From Coleofasciculaceae cyanobacterium RL_1_1 (GTDB lineage: Bacteria; Cyanobacteriota; Cyanobacteriia; Cyanobacteriales; Geitlerinemataceae): 52,275 bases of DNA. The stretch spans positions 1-52,275 of the forward strand of contig JAAUPN010000002.1 in NCBI GenBank assembly GCA_012033105.1. Direction: 5' to 3'. Under the pieces are notes generated by a model that was not told where the DNA came from, searched no databases, and saw only the letters and a list, made by a program, of their open reading frames with translations. The position numbers were made by a program, and so were the translations under genes. Of this stretch, positions 8,755 through 19,728 are shown in pieces (position 1 is the first letter of the stretch; each line of letters opens with the position of its first letter).

Positions 8755-10344
8755 CTAATTCGTGGGGATTTCAATTCGACGAAAAATGGGTTCTGCTTGG
8801 CCGAGTTTTTGATTGGCCTGAAGACAGCCCCAATAACTATGTTGATCGAAGGCGCATGATTGCAGTGTTTCGGGTTGGTCAAAATTAATCTCGAAGCCAA
8901 TTTGCGTGTAAATCGCTGTGCTTAGGGTCGGAATGATTGGCGAGAGCAAGTAGGCCGAAAGGCGAACGGATTCGAGAATGGTGTACAACACACGTTCAAG
9001 CTCGGTGTGTTCGCCTTGCTTAAATAATGTCCAGGGAGCCCGATCGTCAATGAATTTATTGCAGTCTCGAATGAGTTCGAGTGTGCTGTTACAAGCAGTA
9101 TGAAATTCTAAGGCTTGGTAGGCTTGATCGACACGATCGCGGAGGGTTTCACCCGTTGTTTTGAGGGTAAAGCTGTCATCGAGATCCGTAGGATTGACGT
9201 TCGGAACACAACTTCCACAGTATTTATCCACCATTTTGAGGGTGCGATTGAGCAAGTTCCCGAGGTCATTGGCGAGATCGGCATTGACAATATTGATAAA
9301 TCGCTCTTCGTTGTAGTCACCGTCGCGCCCGAATTCAATTTCTTTGAGGAAGTAGTAGCGCACGGCATCGGCACTAAAGCGATCGATTAGATCCTGGGGG
9401 TCGATCGTATTACCGATCGTTTTGCTGATCTTCGTACCATCTTTGGTCAAAAATCCGTGGCCGAAAACACGACCGGGCAGGGGGAGATCGGCGGACATCA
9501 ACATGGCAGGCCAGTAAACGGCATGAAAGCGCAGGATATCTTTGCCGATGAGGTGTAGATCGATCGGCCACCAGTGGCGTAGGGCATTCTCTAGGGTGGG
9601 TTCGTCGTCGGGTTCGAGCAGAGCGGTGATGTAACCGAGAAGTGCGTCAAACCAGACGTAGAGCGTGTGGGTGGGATCGTTGGGGACGGGGATGCCCCAG
9701 TCGAGCTGTACGCGGGAAATCGAAAAGTCTTGTAAGCCTTGTTTGACGAAGTTTATGACTTCATTGCGGCAGCTGGCGGGTTGGATAAAATCCGGGTTTT
9801 GCTCGAAGAGGGTTTCGAGCTGGGTTTGGTAATTTGAGAGACGGAAGAAATAGTTGGCTTCGTCGCGCCATTCGGCTTGTTTGTTGGGATGCATCGGGCA
9901 GTGCCGATCGTCTAGTAGGTCGCGCTCTTCTTTAAATTCTTCGCAGGCGACACAATACCAGCCCTTTTGCTGTCCGAGGTAAATATCGCCCTTGTCCCAA
10001 ACTCGTGCGAAGAAGTCTTTGACGATCGCGGCGTGGCGCGGGTCGGTGGTGCGGCTATAGCGATCGTAGTGAATGTTGAGCTTTTGCCACAGAGCGTCAA
10101 ATTCACCGGAAATTTCGTTGCAGAGTTCTTGGGGATCGCGGTTTTGCTCTTCCGCCGTCCGCTGGATTTTTTGGCCGTGTTCGTCCGTTCCCGTAATCGA
10201 CAGCACGTCTGAACCTTTGAGGCGCTGGTAGCGAGCCAAGGCATCGGCGGCGATCGTCGTGTAGGCGCTACCAATATGGGGGCGGGCGTTGACGTAATAT
10301 AGCGGGGTGGTTAGCGCGAAACGGTGACGATCGGAACGGCTCAT
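8755..10344 (-). CDS. metG: Methionyl-tRNA synthetase
   Basis: This enzyme charges tRNA-Met with methionine using ATP, for initiation and elongation. It is a class I synthetase: TTPLYYVNARPHIGSAY carries the HIGH-type signature near the N-terminus, and DGTKISKTIGN carries the KMSKS-type signature in the form KISKT. A Cys/His zinc knuckle is visible (CVAC then CPMHP). From the ATG at 10344 the protein is 529 residues, the short form without the C-terminal EMAP-like tRNA-binding domain. The frame remains open upstream to 10437, but that 31-residue extension is unlike the family and I exclude it. The next gene upstream is more than 200 bp away, so it is probably transcribed alone. Confidence 0.97.
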   Translation of the reverse strand: MSRSDRHRFALTTPLYYVNARPHIGSAYTTIAADALARYQRLKGSDVLSITGTDEHGQKIQRTAEEQNRDPQELCNEISGEFDALWQKLNIHYDRYSRTTDPRHAAIVKDFFARVWDKGDIYLGQQKGWYCVACEEFKEERDLLDDRHCPMHPNKQAEWRDEANYFFRLSNYQTQLETLFEQNPDFIQPASCRNEVINFVKQGLQDFSISRVQLDWGIPVPNDPTHTLYVWFDALLGYITALLEPDDEPTLENALRHWWPIDLHLIGKDILRFHAVYWPAMLMSADLPLPGRVFGHGFLTKDGTKISKTIGNTIDPQDLIDRFSADAVRYYFLKEIEFGRDGDYNEERFINIVNADLANDLGNLLNRTLKMVDKYCGSCVPNVNPTDLDDSFTLKTTGETLRDRVDQAYQALEFHTACNSTLELIRDCNKFIDDRAPWTLFKQGEHTELERVLYTILESVRLSAYLLSPIIPTLSTAIYTQIGFEINFDQPETLQSCAFDQHSYWGCLQANQKLGQAEPIFRRIEIPTN

Positions 10345-10506
10345 GGGTTTATATCGGGTGGGTCGGGCAAACGAGAAGGCGAACAGAGCGGAGTAACCGT
10401 CTGTAAGTTTAGCCCAGAGGTGGGTTCTGCACGGCATTCATCTTTAAAAGATTGACGCCAAAATCGCAATCACGATCCGCTAGTGGGGCTGAGTTTAGTT
10501 GAACGC

Positions 10507-10541
10507 AAAAAAGCGATGATCCTGAAGACCATCGCTTTTTC
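10507..10541. terminator. Bidirectional intrinsic terminator
   Basis: The A-tract and GCGATG at 10507-10518 pair with CATCGC and the T-tract at 10530-10540 around an 11-base loop, giving an 11-bp perfect stem flanked by A and T runs. It lies 76 bp past the stop of the minus-strand 72-aa gene and before the metG start, so it can end transcription of that gene. Confidence 0.85.
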
Positions 10542-10616
10542 TGAAGTGTGTCTGGCGCTGGAGTACGATCGCGCTGAGGTCATTCTTCACCCTGGAGGGG
10601 GTCTGAAGTTACGACG

Positions 10617-10835
10617 TTACGAAATGCTCAACGGGGCGACGGGTACATCGTCCCAAGATTTAACGGTGCGTAGACGGGCAACCCAGCCTTCCGCACGTTG
10701 CTGTGAATCGAGGTTACTGGAAAACGATTCGTGGCACGCTCGGGCTTTATTTTCGTCGCTACAGGCGATACAGGCGTGAATCATTCCCGAGGGATCGAGC
10801 TGTTCGTTAACCCAGATTGTTACATTCGTTGTCAT
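10617..10835 (-). CDS. Conserved small cyanobacterial protein, 72 aa
   Basis: This small soluble protein begins MTTNVTIWVNEQLDPSGM and ends in an aromatic and charged stretch (GWVARLRTVKSWDDVPV). It has two or three cysteines (ACIACSDE). A good ribosome-binding site GGGGAG stands 8 bases before the ATG at 10835, and an intrinsic terminator follows, so it looks like a real monocistronic gene. I recall similar short cyanobacterial proteins that are often mislabelled as glycogen debranching protein. Nothing in this sequence supports that activity, so its function is unknown. Confidence 0.75.
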   Translation of the reverse strand: MTTNVTIWVNEQLDPSGMIHACIACSDENKARACHESFSSNLDSQQRAEGWVARLRTVKSWDDVPVAPLSIS

Positions 10836-11087
10836 GGTCGCATCTCCCCATAATTTCAGGTAATGAGTGTTAGATCAGGCATGGTTGAACGGGCTGCGAT
10901 CAGTGCAGACTGCGATCGAACCAAGCGATTGAAACGGAGTCGCCACGCGACATCGGTTTCCACTCGACCTGTCACAAAACAGGTATGAGCTTCATTGTGA
11001 TTGATTTGCGAATCGGCGGCAAATGCTATGCCATAAATTTAAAAATCTACTTAAAAATCTACCTAAAATCGATTTTTAAACATCTGC

Positions 11088-14008
11088 TTAATGCAAATTT
11101 GGCTCCAAGCCTGAATCCGTTGTTGCACATCGCATACAGTCGGTAGATGTGAACCGGCGGATTTGATTGGGATCTGCCAGCACGATCGGCGGCAAGCCCG
11201 GTGCTGTGACGGGTTGATGTTCTGCTTCGCGGTGGGCGATCGTTGTATTGAGGTTGAGTAAAAGGTGAGGGGATCGTCGCGATCGGTTAGTCCGTAAGCG
11301 TTGCGGACACAGGCGTCGAGTTGAGCGTGGGCGTGATGTAAGGCCGTGTCGCCCGGTTGATCGAGGGTGCGGTAAAGCTCGCGTAGGCTGAGGCGATCGG
11401 TGTGCATTTGCTCGCGACGAAGCTGACGCAGGGCGACGGTGGCGGCGGCGATCGCTTCGATTTGCTCGATCGTGGGGGATTGCGGCCAGGGGAATGTATC
11501 AAAAACACTGTGGGAGGTGTAGCGAAAATCACGTTTTAGGGTGGAGCAACGATTGGTAAACCAAAGCCAGTGTAGTGAGGATTGTAAAATCCCAAAGGAG
11601 TAATCATCCTCAAAGGTAAAAATCTGTAAGGCATCATTCGGACGAATTTTTGTACTGACGAACTCAAAAATTGGACGCTTGGTTACACGAGCACAGGTGA
11701 TATATCTGTCAAGATTAGTTAGCTTTTGCAGTAACTCCGGGCGACTACGCCATAAACGCCACCACTTTTGTAAGTGCGACTGGCGTGGCCCAATTTTTTT
11801 GTTCGTTGATTGTCGTTCTTGTTGTGCGTTTTGACGCATTTGAGGCAGAACACGATCGCGAATTACCGCATACGCACTGGTATAAGTTTTTGCTGTTTTT
11901 TCGGTTTTAATCGTACTGAGATCAATCACATAGCGAGTCGGCTGCCCTCCGATTGTTCCCAGTAATTCATTAGCATTGAGATAGGGATAAATCACTGACA
12001 GACTTTTTTGATCCCAATCTATTGTTTGAGCGATCGCTGTCTCTAACAAAAATCCATCATGACCATGAGTTTGTCCCTGATAACAACACTTCACGCTACG
12101 ATTGACCGCCAAAGTCTGCGCTTGACTCACATCCACACCCGACGATAACGCCGAATTAATCAACTCAATATTCTCTTCATAGCGCCACGGACTCTCACGC
12201 GAATCACCTAACTGTGTCGCCAACTTTTTCGGTGCGTTGTATTCACCCTTGACCCAATTCACCAGCGACACATGCACCGCTGCCTCCCCTGACCACACCT
12301 GCGACGAAACCGCATTAAAAATCGTCCCGCCCGTCTCCACGATGTAGTCCAAACCGCCTTGACGCGAATAGTTCTGGCGGATCGTATTCGTGCCGACCAG
12401 CCCCGCCCGATCGCCCTCAGATAAGCGATCGTGCGCTCGCCGAAACCAGTACACGCAGTAATCCGCCCGTCCCGGAATATCCGGATAACGTTCCCGCAAC
12501 GCTCGTATATAATCCGCGCCAAACTCCCGCTGCATCTTGTTTTTTGATTGAAATGGCGGGTTACCGATGATGGCATTTGCGTACGGCCATTCGTCAATTT
12601 CCAACGCATCGCAGCGCATGATATTACGATCGAGCGTATCGAGTGGTAACACGGCTTCATCTAAACCCAGCGTATCGACCGCGACTTTTCGGGCGATCGA
12701 TAACGTGACCCGCGCTAGTTCAACCGCGAAGGCATTGCGATCAAGTCCGAAAAATTGCTGTTCGAGATTAATCCCGCTGAGGCGTCGGGTTTGTGCCGTT
12801 TTGTCTTGTTCCTGATCAAAAATCTTATCAATTAAAAGCTGCTCAACTTGCTTTAATTCTTGATAGGCCATGTAGAGAAAATTACCGGAGCCACAGGCCG
12901 GATCGAGAATTCGATAGCGCTGCATTTCTAAATGCAAGGCATTCAAGTCGGCTAAATCATGGGTTGCTTCGATGCGTTCTTCCCAGTATTGCCCGATCGT
13001 GGGTCGGACAATTTTCATGATGTCATTTTCTGAGGTGAAGTGAATCCCCTCTATATGTCGATCTTCAGTATTGAGCGTTGCCTCAAAAATACTGCCAAAA
13101 ATTGCCGGACGCACCTTGCTCCAATTGTGGCGTGTCGCCCGATCGAGCATTAATAGCTCCTGCTTTTCTAGCTCGATCGGCGGTAATTTTGCAAATAGAC
13201 CACCATTGAAATACCGCACTCCTTGAAATCGACCATAGGGCGTTTTTCCTGCTTCATTCATTTCTCGAAACAGACCTTTGCATAAAATATCGTAGGTGCT
13301 TTCAGGTTGGGGCGGTAAACACTTTTTGACCGCCTCAGAAAATGCTTTGTCAGGCAGTAGCTGACGATATTCTGAGAACAGCGCTAAGACACACTGTAAA
13401 ACAAAGCGCTGGGCGTCACTTTCATTAAAATAGGTCGATGGGGATTGACTCCGGTGCTGCAATGATTGATACAGCTCACCCATGTCTTCCGCCGCCGCTT
13501 TTGTCACTTCAACGATCTGGCCGTCACGGAAGAGAGGCACTCGCACGCCGCCTTCCATAAACCGAAAGGCATCGAGATGAAAGCCAATTTCTTCAGTGCG
13601 AATTTTATCGACCGGCGTACCGATCGCCTGCTCAAAATCGTAAATCCAAAACTCATCGAAATTACACAAAACGGCATAGCGCGGCGATGGATTGAGATGG
13701 CTCACGTAATCCCATACCTGGCCGTAGTGCCGATCTAGTCGTCGTTCCGATCGGCGTTTTAGTTCGACAATCACCGACCCACGCGGCCAATACAAATCGG
13801 CATAACCTGTTTTTCCTCGTCGTCCAGCTCCAGGAATGGCTCGCTCAAGCCGCGCATCTGCTTGAATTGTCCCTTCATGACCAAACGCGCGAAAAAATGC
13901 TTCGAGAAAAGGAGCGCCCTGATTGCGTTCGCTTTGTTCTTTGCCATTCACGATATGACGGCGATAAAACTGAAGAAAGGTTTCGATGCTGTCGGGGGTG
14001 GCGGCCAT
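11088..14008 (-). CDS. MmeI-like single-chain type II restriction-modification enzyme (frame break near 11260)
   Basis: One polypeptide carries nuclease, N6-adenine methyltransferase and target recognition. The N-terminal PD-(D/E)xK nuclease motif is GYADLYWPRG followed by VELKRR, very like the MmeI nuclease. Methyltransferase motif I is LDPACGSGNFLYMAY and motif IV is IIGNPPFQSK. Helical and target-recognition regions follow. The ATG at 14008 (MAATPDSIETF) is the better start, since 33 upstream codons to 14107 look non-coding. The C-terminus turns to nonsense after DDPLTF. Adding one base to the A4 run at 11260-11263 gives the family-like tail LLNLNTTIAHREAEHQPVTAPGLPP and a stop at 11088, for about 973 residues. 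As printed, the frame stops at 11063. No separate methylase or specificity gene is nearby. Confidence 0.88.
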
Positions 14009-14324
14009 GATGATGGAATGATTGCGAAAGATATAAGGGCTGAGTCTATTAAAGGCTGTCATTCTGCATGGGGAATAGCGACACTTGATGACCTGTGCGT
14101 GTCTCAAAGTGATGACACGACATTCTTGACGCAGACAGAATCAGTGAGGACAGTAGATGAACGTTGCCCTCCCTCAAAAACATTCCTGCTGATGAGTGGA
14201 GCTACCTTTGTTTTTTACTGGTGGTCTGGTGAAGCTTTTGTAGCCGTCTTTAGCTGCCGTTATCAGGCGTATAGAAGAAATACATGGCCTTGAATCCCGT
14301 CGGCACGTTAGTCTGCTGATCCAT

Positions 14325-14369
14325 GAGTCGCTTTACTTCGAGTCGCTTTACTTCGAGTCGCTGTACTTC
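14325..14369. repeat. 15-bp tandem repeat, three copies
   Basis: GAGTCGCTTTACTTC occurs at 14325-14339 and 14340-14354, and with one T-to-G change at 14355-14369. The array ends 14 bases before the ATG of the permease-kinase gene, where its leader or RBS would be. The rest of the 14009-14383 gap shows no gene. Confidence 0.85.
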
Positions 14370-14383
14370 CCAATTACTGACCT

Positions 14384-17300
14384 ATGGCTATTTCCGTTCA
14401 GCGATCGCTGTTGCCTAAAACGCCTTTGCCGAAGGAGTTAAGTGTTCTAGAGGTTTGGGGCTTTGGGCTGAGTGGTTTACTGCTGTGGCTCGGCCCTGCT
14501 CCAGCGATGAATGCTGACCTTGGATCGCAGGCGATTTTTGTCTGGGGTGTGGCGACGATCGGCGGAATTTTGCTGAATTTGCAGGTCAAGCATCTGGGTG
14601 TGCGCTGGCCGCAGCGATCGGGCGGAACACCGAACTACACGACCGAGTTACTCAAGGATCGCCCATTACTCGCGATCTACGGTGCGATCGGCTACTTCCT
14701 CGGCTGGGTCTCCGTGCCTGCCATGAACGGCATTATTCTGACGGACTTGGTTGCCGCAAACCTGCACGCGATCGGCCTCAGTTGCCCCGAAGTATTCTTC
14801 CAAATTGTATTTACCAGCGTGCCGTTTATTGTCGCGCTGAGTGGAACCCGAGCCCTCGGACTGTTACACCTTTGCTTTATTTTGCCTGCGGTCGGATTTT
14901 TGCTGTTGTTTTGTTTGCAGGGTCTGGGCTGGCTGGCGATCGCACCCGATAGTCCCAGCTTTCTACCAGAACAATGGCCAACTTTTTCGCTGACGGGGTG
15001 GATGAAGTGGTATTTTCTCGCGGTCTATGCGGCCTATGGCTGTGAAACGGCCTCCTCCTTTATCGCTGACAATCGCAATCATCGCGCCTCCCTGCACAGC
15101 CTTTCCTTGGCCGCGCTCCTGTTACCGATCGTCTACTTCGGTGGTTCATGGTTACTCATGCGTCTTGCGACCGATCCCACCCTGCAAGGCAATGCGTACC
15201 TCAACCTAGTCGCTGTCGCCCAGCCCTTTTGGGGCAGTGCCGCGACGCTGATTGTCACCTTCCTCATTGCCTCCGGCTGCTTGCTAAGTTCTGCCACAGC
15301 GGTCGCCAACTCACCCCGCATTCTGTACCAGTTAGCGATTGATCGCTACTTTGCCCCAGTCTTCTCGATCGTCTCACGACGCGGCTCCTTTGGCCCCGGC
15401 CTGATCTTTACGCTAATCCTCAGCCTAGCCTGCTTGATTTGGGGGAACGTTGAGCGGGTCGTCATGATTACCGGTACAGGCTACCTCTCGGGCATGATTG
15501 CCATTCATGCAGGCATCTGGTTGCAACGGGGCAAGCGAGGAGTCTACCAACCCTACTGGGCTTTGGCCTTCGGTCTGATCGAGTTTGTCGTGCTGGTGGT
15601 GGGCGGTCTCGCCTGGAGCTGGCAAGACTTACTCCTTGGGTTACTGATGCCCTTTGGGGTCTACGCCCTCAATCAAATCATTGCCCGCATCCCCCTAGCG
15701 ATCTTCTCGACACAGTGGTGGCTCAGACGCTACCGCACCGTCAAAACCGAAAGCTTTGGCCGCTTCGTCACGGTTCAAATTTTGGTGCTGATCTTTCTGG
15801 TCTGTGGCGGAACCCTAACGGGCTGGCAACTCCATATTTTTGTCGGTCAGTCCACAGATGCCGCCAACCGACCCGAAGTCATGACCAACTTACTGGTGAT
15901 TTTATTGCTCGTGATGGGGTTTGTGGGCGTGGCGATCGCCTGTTGGACAAGCCTGCCCCAGGTTGCCGCTATTGCCGATGCCCGTGAACAATTTGAGCGA
16001 CTCTTCGCCATCGATAAAGACGGGATCATCGTGATCGATGAACACAGCGAAATTCGTCAAGCCAATCCTGCGGCTCATACCTTCCTAACTAAGGGTGATC
16101 AAACCATTCTCGGTCAAACACTACAGCACTACTTACCCGAACTGGCAAACCGAGTGAGTCAGTGGAATCAGCGCACCGAAATTACGCTGGCGCGTCCCCA
16201 ATTTGCAAGCGAACGCCAGCCAGACACCACGCGAATTCTTGAGATGAGGATTTCTCGGCTCAGTTTCGATGAAGACTCGGATTATCTGGTGATCTTGCGC
16301 GATATTACCGAGCAAAAGCGGGCAGAAATTGCACTGCTTGACCAAGCTCAAGCCCTAGAAGTGCGGGTGCGCGAGCGTACAGCGGAGTTGGAACAAGCCA
16401 AAGAAAAAGCCGACGCCGCCAATCAGGCCAAAAGCACCTTTATTGCGAGTATGAGCCATGAATTGCGCACCCCACTGAACGCCATTCTCGGCTTTGCTCA
16501 GATCATGACCCGATCGCAAACCCTACCCGCTGAACACCAAGAGAATGTCGGCATTGTTGCCCGCAGCGGCGAACACCTATTGATGCTGATCAACAACATC
16601 CTCGATCTATCGAAGATTGAAGCGGGCAAAACAAACCTCAACCTCCAAAGCTTCGACCTGCATCAACTGCTCAACGACGTTCATGACCTTTTGCATTTCA
16701 AGGCTGACGATCGCAAACTCACGCTCCTGCTGGAATATGACGCCGATTCTTTACCGCGCTATATTCATAGCGACCCAGTCAAACTTCGACAGGTACTGAT
16801 CAATTTGATTGGTAACAGCATTAAGTTTACGGATCATGGCGGCATTGCCTTACGGGTCGGAAAACACCTCAATTCACCCAATACATTAGAGTTTGAAGTC
16901 GAAGACTCCGGCGCAGGAATTGCCCCCGACGAACTCGACTATTTATTTGAAGCCTTCACCCAGACCGAAACCGGTCGCCAAGCTCAAGAAGGTACGGGCC
17001 TCGGATTGCCAATCAGTCGCCGTTTTGTCCAGTTAATGGGCGGCGATATTACCGTCCAGTCCAAATTAAACCAAGGTACAATCTTCCGTTTTACCATCCA
17101 GGTGACCGAAGCCCGCGCCGAAGATATCGTGATTCTGCAACCCCAACGCCGAATTTTGGCCTTAGAACCGGGCCAACCACAGTATCGACTGTTAATTGTC
17201 GATGACAAACCGCTCAATCGTCAGCTTTTAGTCAAACTGCTAGCGCCGCTCGGGTTTGCACTAAAAGAAGCGAGCAACGGCCAAGAGGCGATCGATCTAT

Positions 17301-17814
17301 GGAAAAGTTGGCAGCCTCACCTCACCTGGATGGACATGCGAATGCCGGTTCTCAACGGCTATGAAGCCACCAAAAAAATCCGTCAGTTATCTTGCAACCT
17401 CCCGATCGAAACCCACAACAAAATTATTGCGGTCACGGCGAGTATGTTTGAAGAGGAGCGAGCCGTCGTACTCGCCGCCGGTTGCGATGATTTTTACGCA
17501 AACCGTTTCGCGACGAATCCATTTTTGAGATGCTCGTCAAGCACCTTGGTGTTCGGTTTGTCTACGAAGATATTGAGCCGGATCAATTGGTTCGCGATCG
17601 AACAGTGCTTCAGGCGAAGGATCTCGAAGGTCTCCCCCACGATCTCCTCGAGCGCCTTGTTGACGCGATTGTATCGTCTGACCTCCATCAGATTTCCCAA
17701 GAATTAGCGGAAATATCGACCTATAGTCAGAAGATTGCTCAAGCCCTTCAACAATCCCTCGATCAGTTTGAATATGAGCATATATTAGAATTAATTTCCG
17801 AGATAAAAACCTGA
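14384..17814 (+). CDS. APC-type permease domain fused to hybrid sensor histidine kinase (frame break near 17501)
   Basis: Residues 1 to about 530 form a polytopic membrane domain with some 12-14 hydrophobic helices that looks like an amino acid/polyamine/organocation (APC) permease. A PAS-like segment (FERLFAIDKDGIIVIDEHSEI) follows, then a coiled coil, HisKA with [11 protein letters not shown] (His692), HATPase with N (IGNSIKFTD), G1 (DSGAGIAP) and G2 (GTGLGLPIS) boxes, and a receiver domain with Asp984 (WMDMRMPVLNGYEA). The frame breaks at GCDDFYA, where A3 at 17500-17502 should be A4. The other frame continues KPFRDESIFEMLVKHL and stops at 17814, for about 1143 residues. It probably senses a transported or bound solute and phosphorylates itself. 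The next kinase starts 3 nt downstream. Confidence 0.88.
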
Positions 17815-17817
17815 ATT

Positions 17818-19164
17818 ATGGAACCTTCCAAAACTAAAGCCATAGGTAAAATTGTTATTATTGATGACACCCCCGCAAATCTGCGCTTACTTGCCAGTTT
17901 GCTCGGCGATCGGGGCTATCAAGTTCGCCCATTTCCCAGCGGGAAACTAGCACTAGCAGGTTTAGAACGTTGCGATCCCGATCTCATTTTGCTAGATATT
18001 CAAATGCCCCAAATGGACGGCTATGAAGTCTGTCAAATTCTCAAATCACAACCCAAAACACGCGATATTCCCATTATTTTTATCAGCGCTCTCAGTGAAG
18101 CTCTGGATAAAGTCAAAGCCTTCTCCTGTGGAGGTGTGGATTACATTACGAAGCCATTTCAGGCCGAAGAAGTCATCGCACGTGTCGCGACACACGTTGA
18201 GCTGTATCACCTACAGCAACAGTTACAAAATCAAAACACCTATCAAGCCTCGCAGCTCATCAAGCAAAATAAACAGCTCCAAGAGATGAATCAGGAGCTA
18301 ATCGATCAGTATCGCCTCGTGAAAGAGGCACAGCTTCAACTGGTTCAAACTGAAAAAATGGCGACGCTGGGAAACTTAATTTCTGGAGTTGCACACGAAG
18401 TGAATAATCCCCTTGGGTGCATTAATGCCAACCTACAAATCGCTCAGGATTACATCACGGAACTCTTAGATTTTATCCAAGTATCACAAACAATCGATCT
18501 GCCTGCCGACAGTGATTTAACTCGTCGTCTTAATGAATTTGAAATTGAATTTATCCAAGAGGATTTACCGCAATTATTAGACTCAATTTTACGCAGTACT
18601 AAAACCATTCGGGATATTAGCGATTCATTGCGTGTCTTTTCTCGTACTGAAAATGAACAGAAAAAAAGCTGTTTTAACATTCATGCCGGACTAGACAGTA
18701 CGCTGCTCATTCTGCGCTACCGCCTGAAAGCAAATCACCAGAGACCCGCCATTCGTGTGACGAAAGAGTATGGCGCTATTTCAGATATCGAGTGTTTTCC
18801 TGGCAAACTGAATCAGGTGTTTATGAACATCATTGCGAATGCGATCGACGCGTTTGACGAGGCCAACACCGATCGCAGCTATGGTGACATCGACGCCAAC
18901 CCAAACCAAATTTGGATTCGTACAATGTTCATCGACGGAACCATGCTCCAAATTGAGATCCAGGACAATGGCTCCGGTATGAGCGAAACCCTACAGGCAA
19001 AGGTGTTCAACCAGGGATTTACAACCAAGGCCGTGGGCAAAGGGACGGGTTTAGGGCTAGCGATCGCCCGTCAAATCATCGAAGTTGAGCATGGGGGGTC
19101 GCTGAAACTCCAGTCGATCGAAGGAGAAGGCTCAACCTTTACGATTAGTCTCCCCATCCTCTAG
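17818..19164 (+). CDS. Response regulator-histidine kinase (REC-HK)
   Basis: The protein has 448 residues. An N-terminal receiver has the DD pocket (VIIDDTPAN), acceptor Asp60 (LLDIQMPQMDG) and Lys in YITKPF. A coiled coil of about 60 residues follows, then a HisKA-like segment with GVAHEVNNPLG (His193) and an ATPase with N box NIIANAIDAF, G1 DNGSGMS and G2 GTGLGLAIA. It has no membrane segment, so it is cytosolic. The ATG comes three bases after the stop of the permease-kinase gene, so the two are translationally linked in one operon. The likely phosphorelay is kinase, then its own receiver, then this receiver and kinase, but the direction is inference. No DNA-binding output protein is encoded beside them. 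Confidence 0.95.
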   Translation: MEPSKTKAIGKIVIIDDTPANLRLLASLLGDRGYQVRPFPSGKLALAGLERCDPDLILLDIQMPQMDGYEVCQILKSQPKTRDIPIIFISALSEALDKVKAFSCGGVDYITKPFQAEEVIARVATHVELYHLQQQLQNQNTYQASQLIKQNKQLQEMNQELIDQYRLVKEAQLQLVQTEKMATLGNLISGVAHEVNNPLGCINANLQIAQDYITELLDFIQVSQTIDLPADSDLTRRLNEFEIEFIQEDLPQLLDSILRSTKTIRDISDSLRVFSRTENEQKKSCFNIHAGLDSTLLILRYRLKANHQRPAIRVTKEYGAISDIECFPGKLNQVFMNIIANAIDAFDEANTDRSYGDIDANPNQIWIRTMFIDGTMLQIEIQDNGSGMSETLQAKVFNQGFTTKAVGKGTGLGLAIARQIIEVEHGGSLKLQSIEGEGSTFTISLPIL

Positions 19165-19292
19165 AAGCGCGGGAAGACGAAACTCTGTAAACACTGCGGT
19201 CAAACGCCAGAAACCACAGAACGCAAATCTTGGATTCGAGCAAGTTCTCGAGCCGCCAAGTTGTTTTCCGAAGGGTTTTGTCAGGCTTAAAA

Positions 19293-19364
19293 AGCCAGTG
19301 ACGAGATTTGAACTCGTGACCGCTCGATTACGAATCGAGTGCTCTACCACTGAGCTACACTGGC
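19293..19364 (-). tRNA. tRNA-Thr (anticodon CGU)
   Basis: On the minus strand a complete 72-nt cloverleaf is visible. The acceptor stem pairs GCCAGTG with CACTGGC, the D arm is GCTC/GAGC, the anticodon arm is CTCGA-TTCGTAA-TCGAG with anticodon CGT, and the T arm is ACGAG-TTCAAAT-CTCGT. The discriminator base is T and no CCA is encoded. It reads ACG codons. It sits antisense in the gap between two plus-strand kinase genes. Confidence 0.97.
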
Positions 19365-19728
19365 CAATCGGCTAAAACATCATAGCAAGGCTTTTCCGAT
19401 TTGTTAATATTTTGGGTGATTTTTTTCATTGCGACCTCAACTACCGCCTGCTCACCCCTACCCGCCAAATCATCCAGAGGCTCCAGTTCGTCATCGCAGT
19501 AGCATCCTGCCCTGAGAACGCGGAAGACTTCAGACGCTCTACTACTACAATTGACATAACGTATGAAAGATCTGACTACTAAAGATCCGGCCAAGACGAC
19601 GCTCATCGGGCTTGTCCTGACACTGTTAGTCGTTGCGCACAACTCGCGACGGTATCTCTAAATCACTCCACAGCCGTTGGTACGAAGAGTCTGCGGGTAG
19701 GCATGAGGTTTTGCGACGGGTAGTTCCT

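Noticed and set aside
10483-10779. 98-codon plus-strand frame
   Set aside because: It runs through an intrinsic terminator and is antisense to the better-supported 72-aa gene.
14384-19164. Reading the permease and kinase as two fused genes by sequence error
   Set aside because: The frame is continuous from residue 1 to past the receiver Asp. The only break is near the end of the receiver, so the fusion itself does not depend on a repair.
19355-19642. 95-codon minus-strand frame
   Set aside because: It overlaps the end of the tRNA-Thr gene and has no family features.
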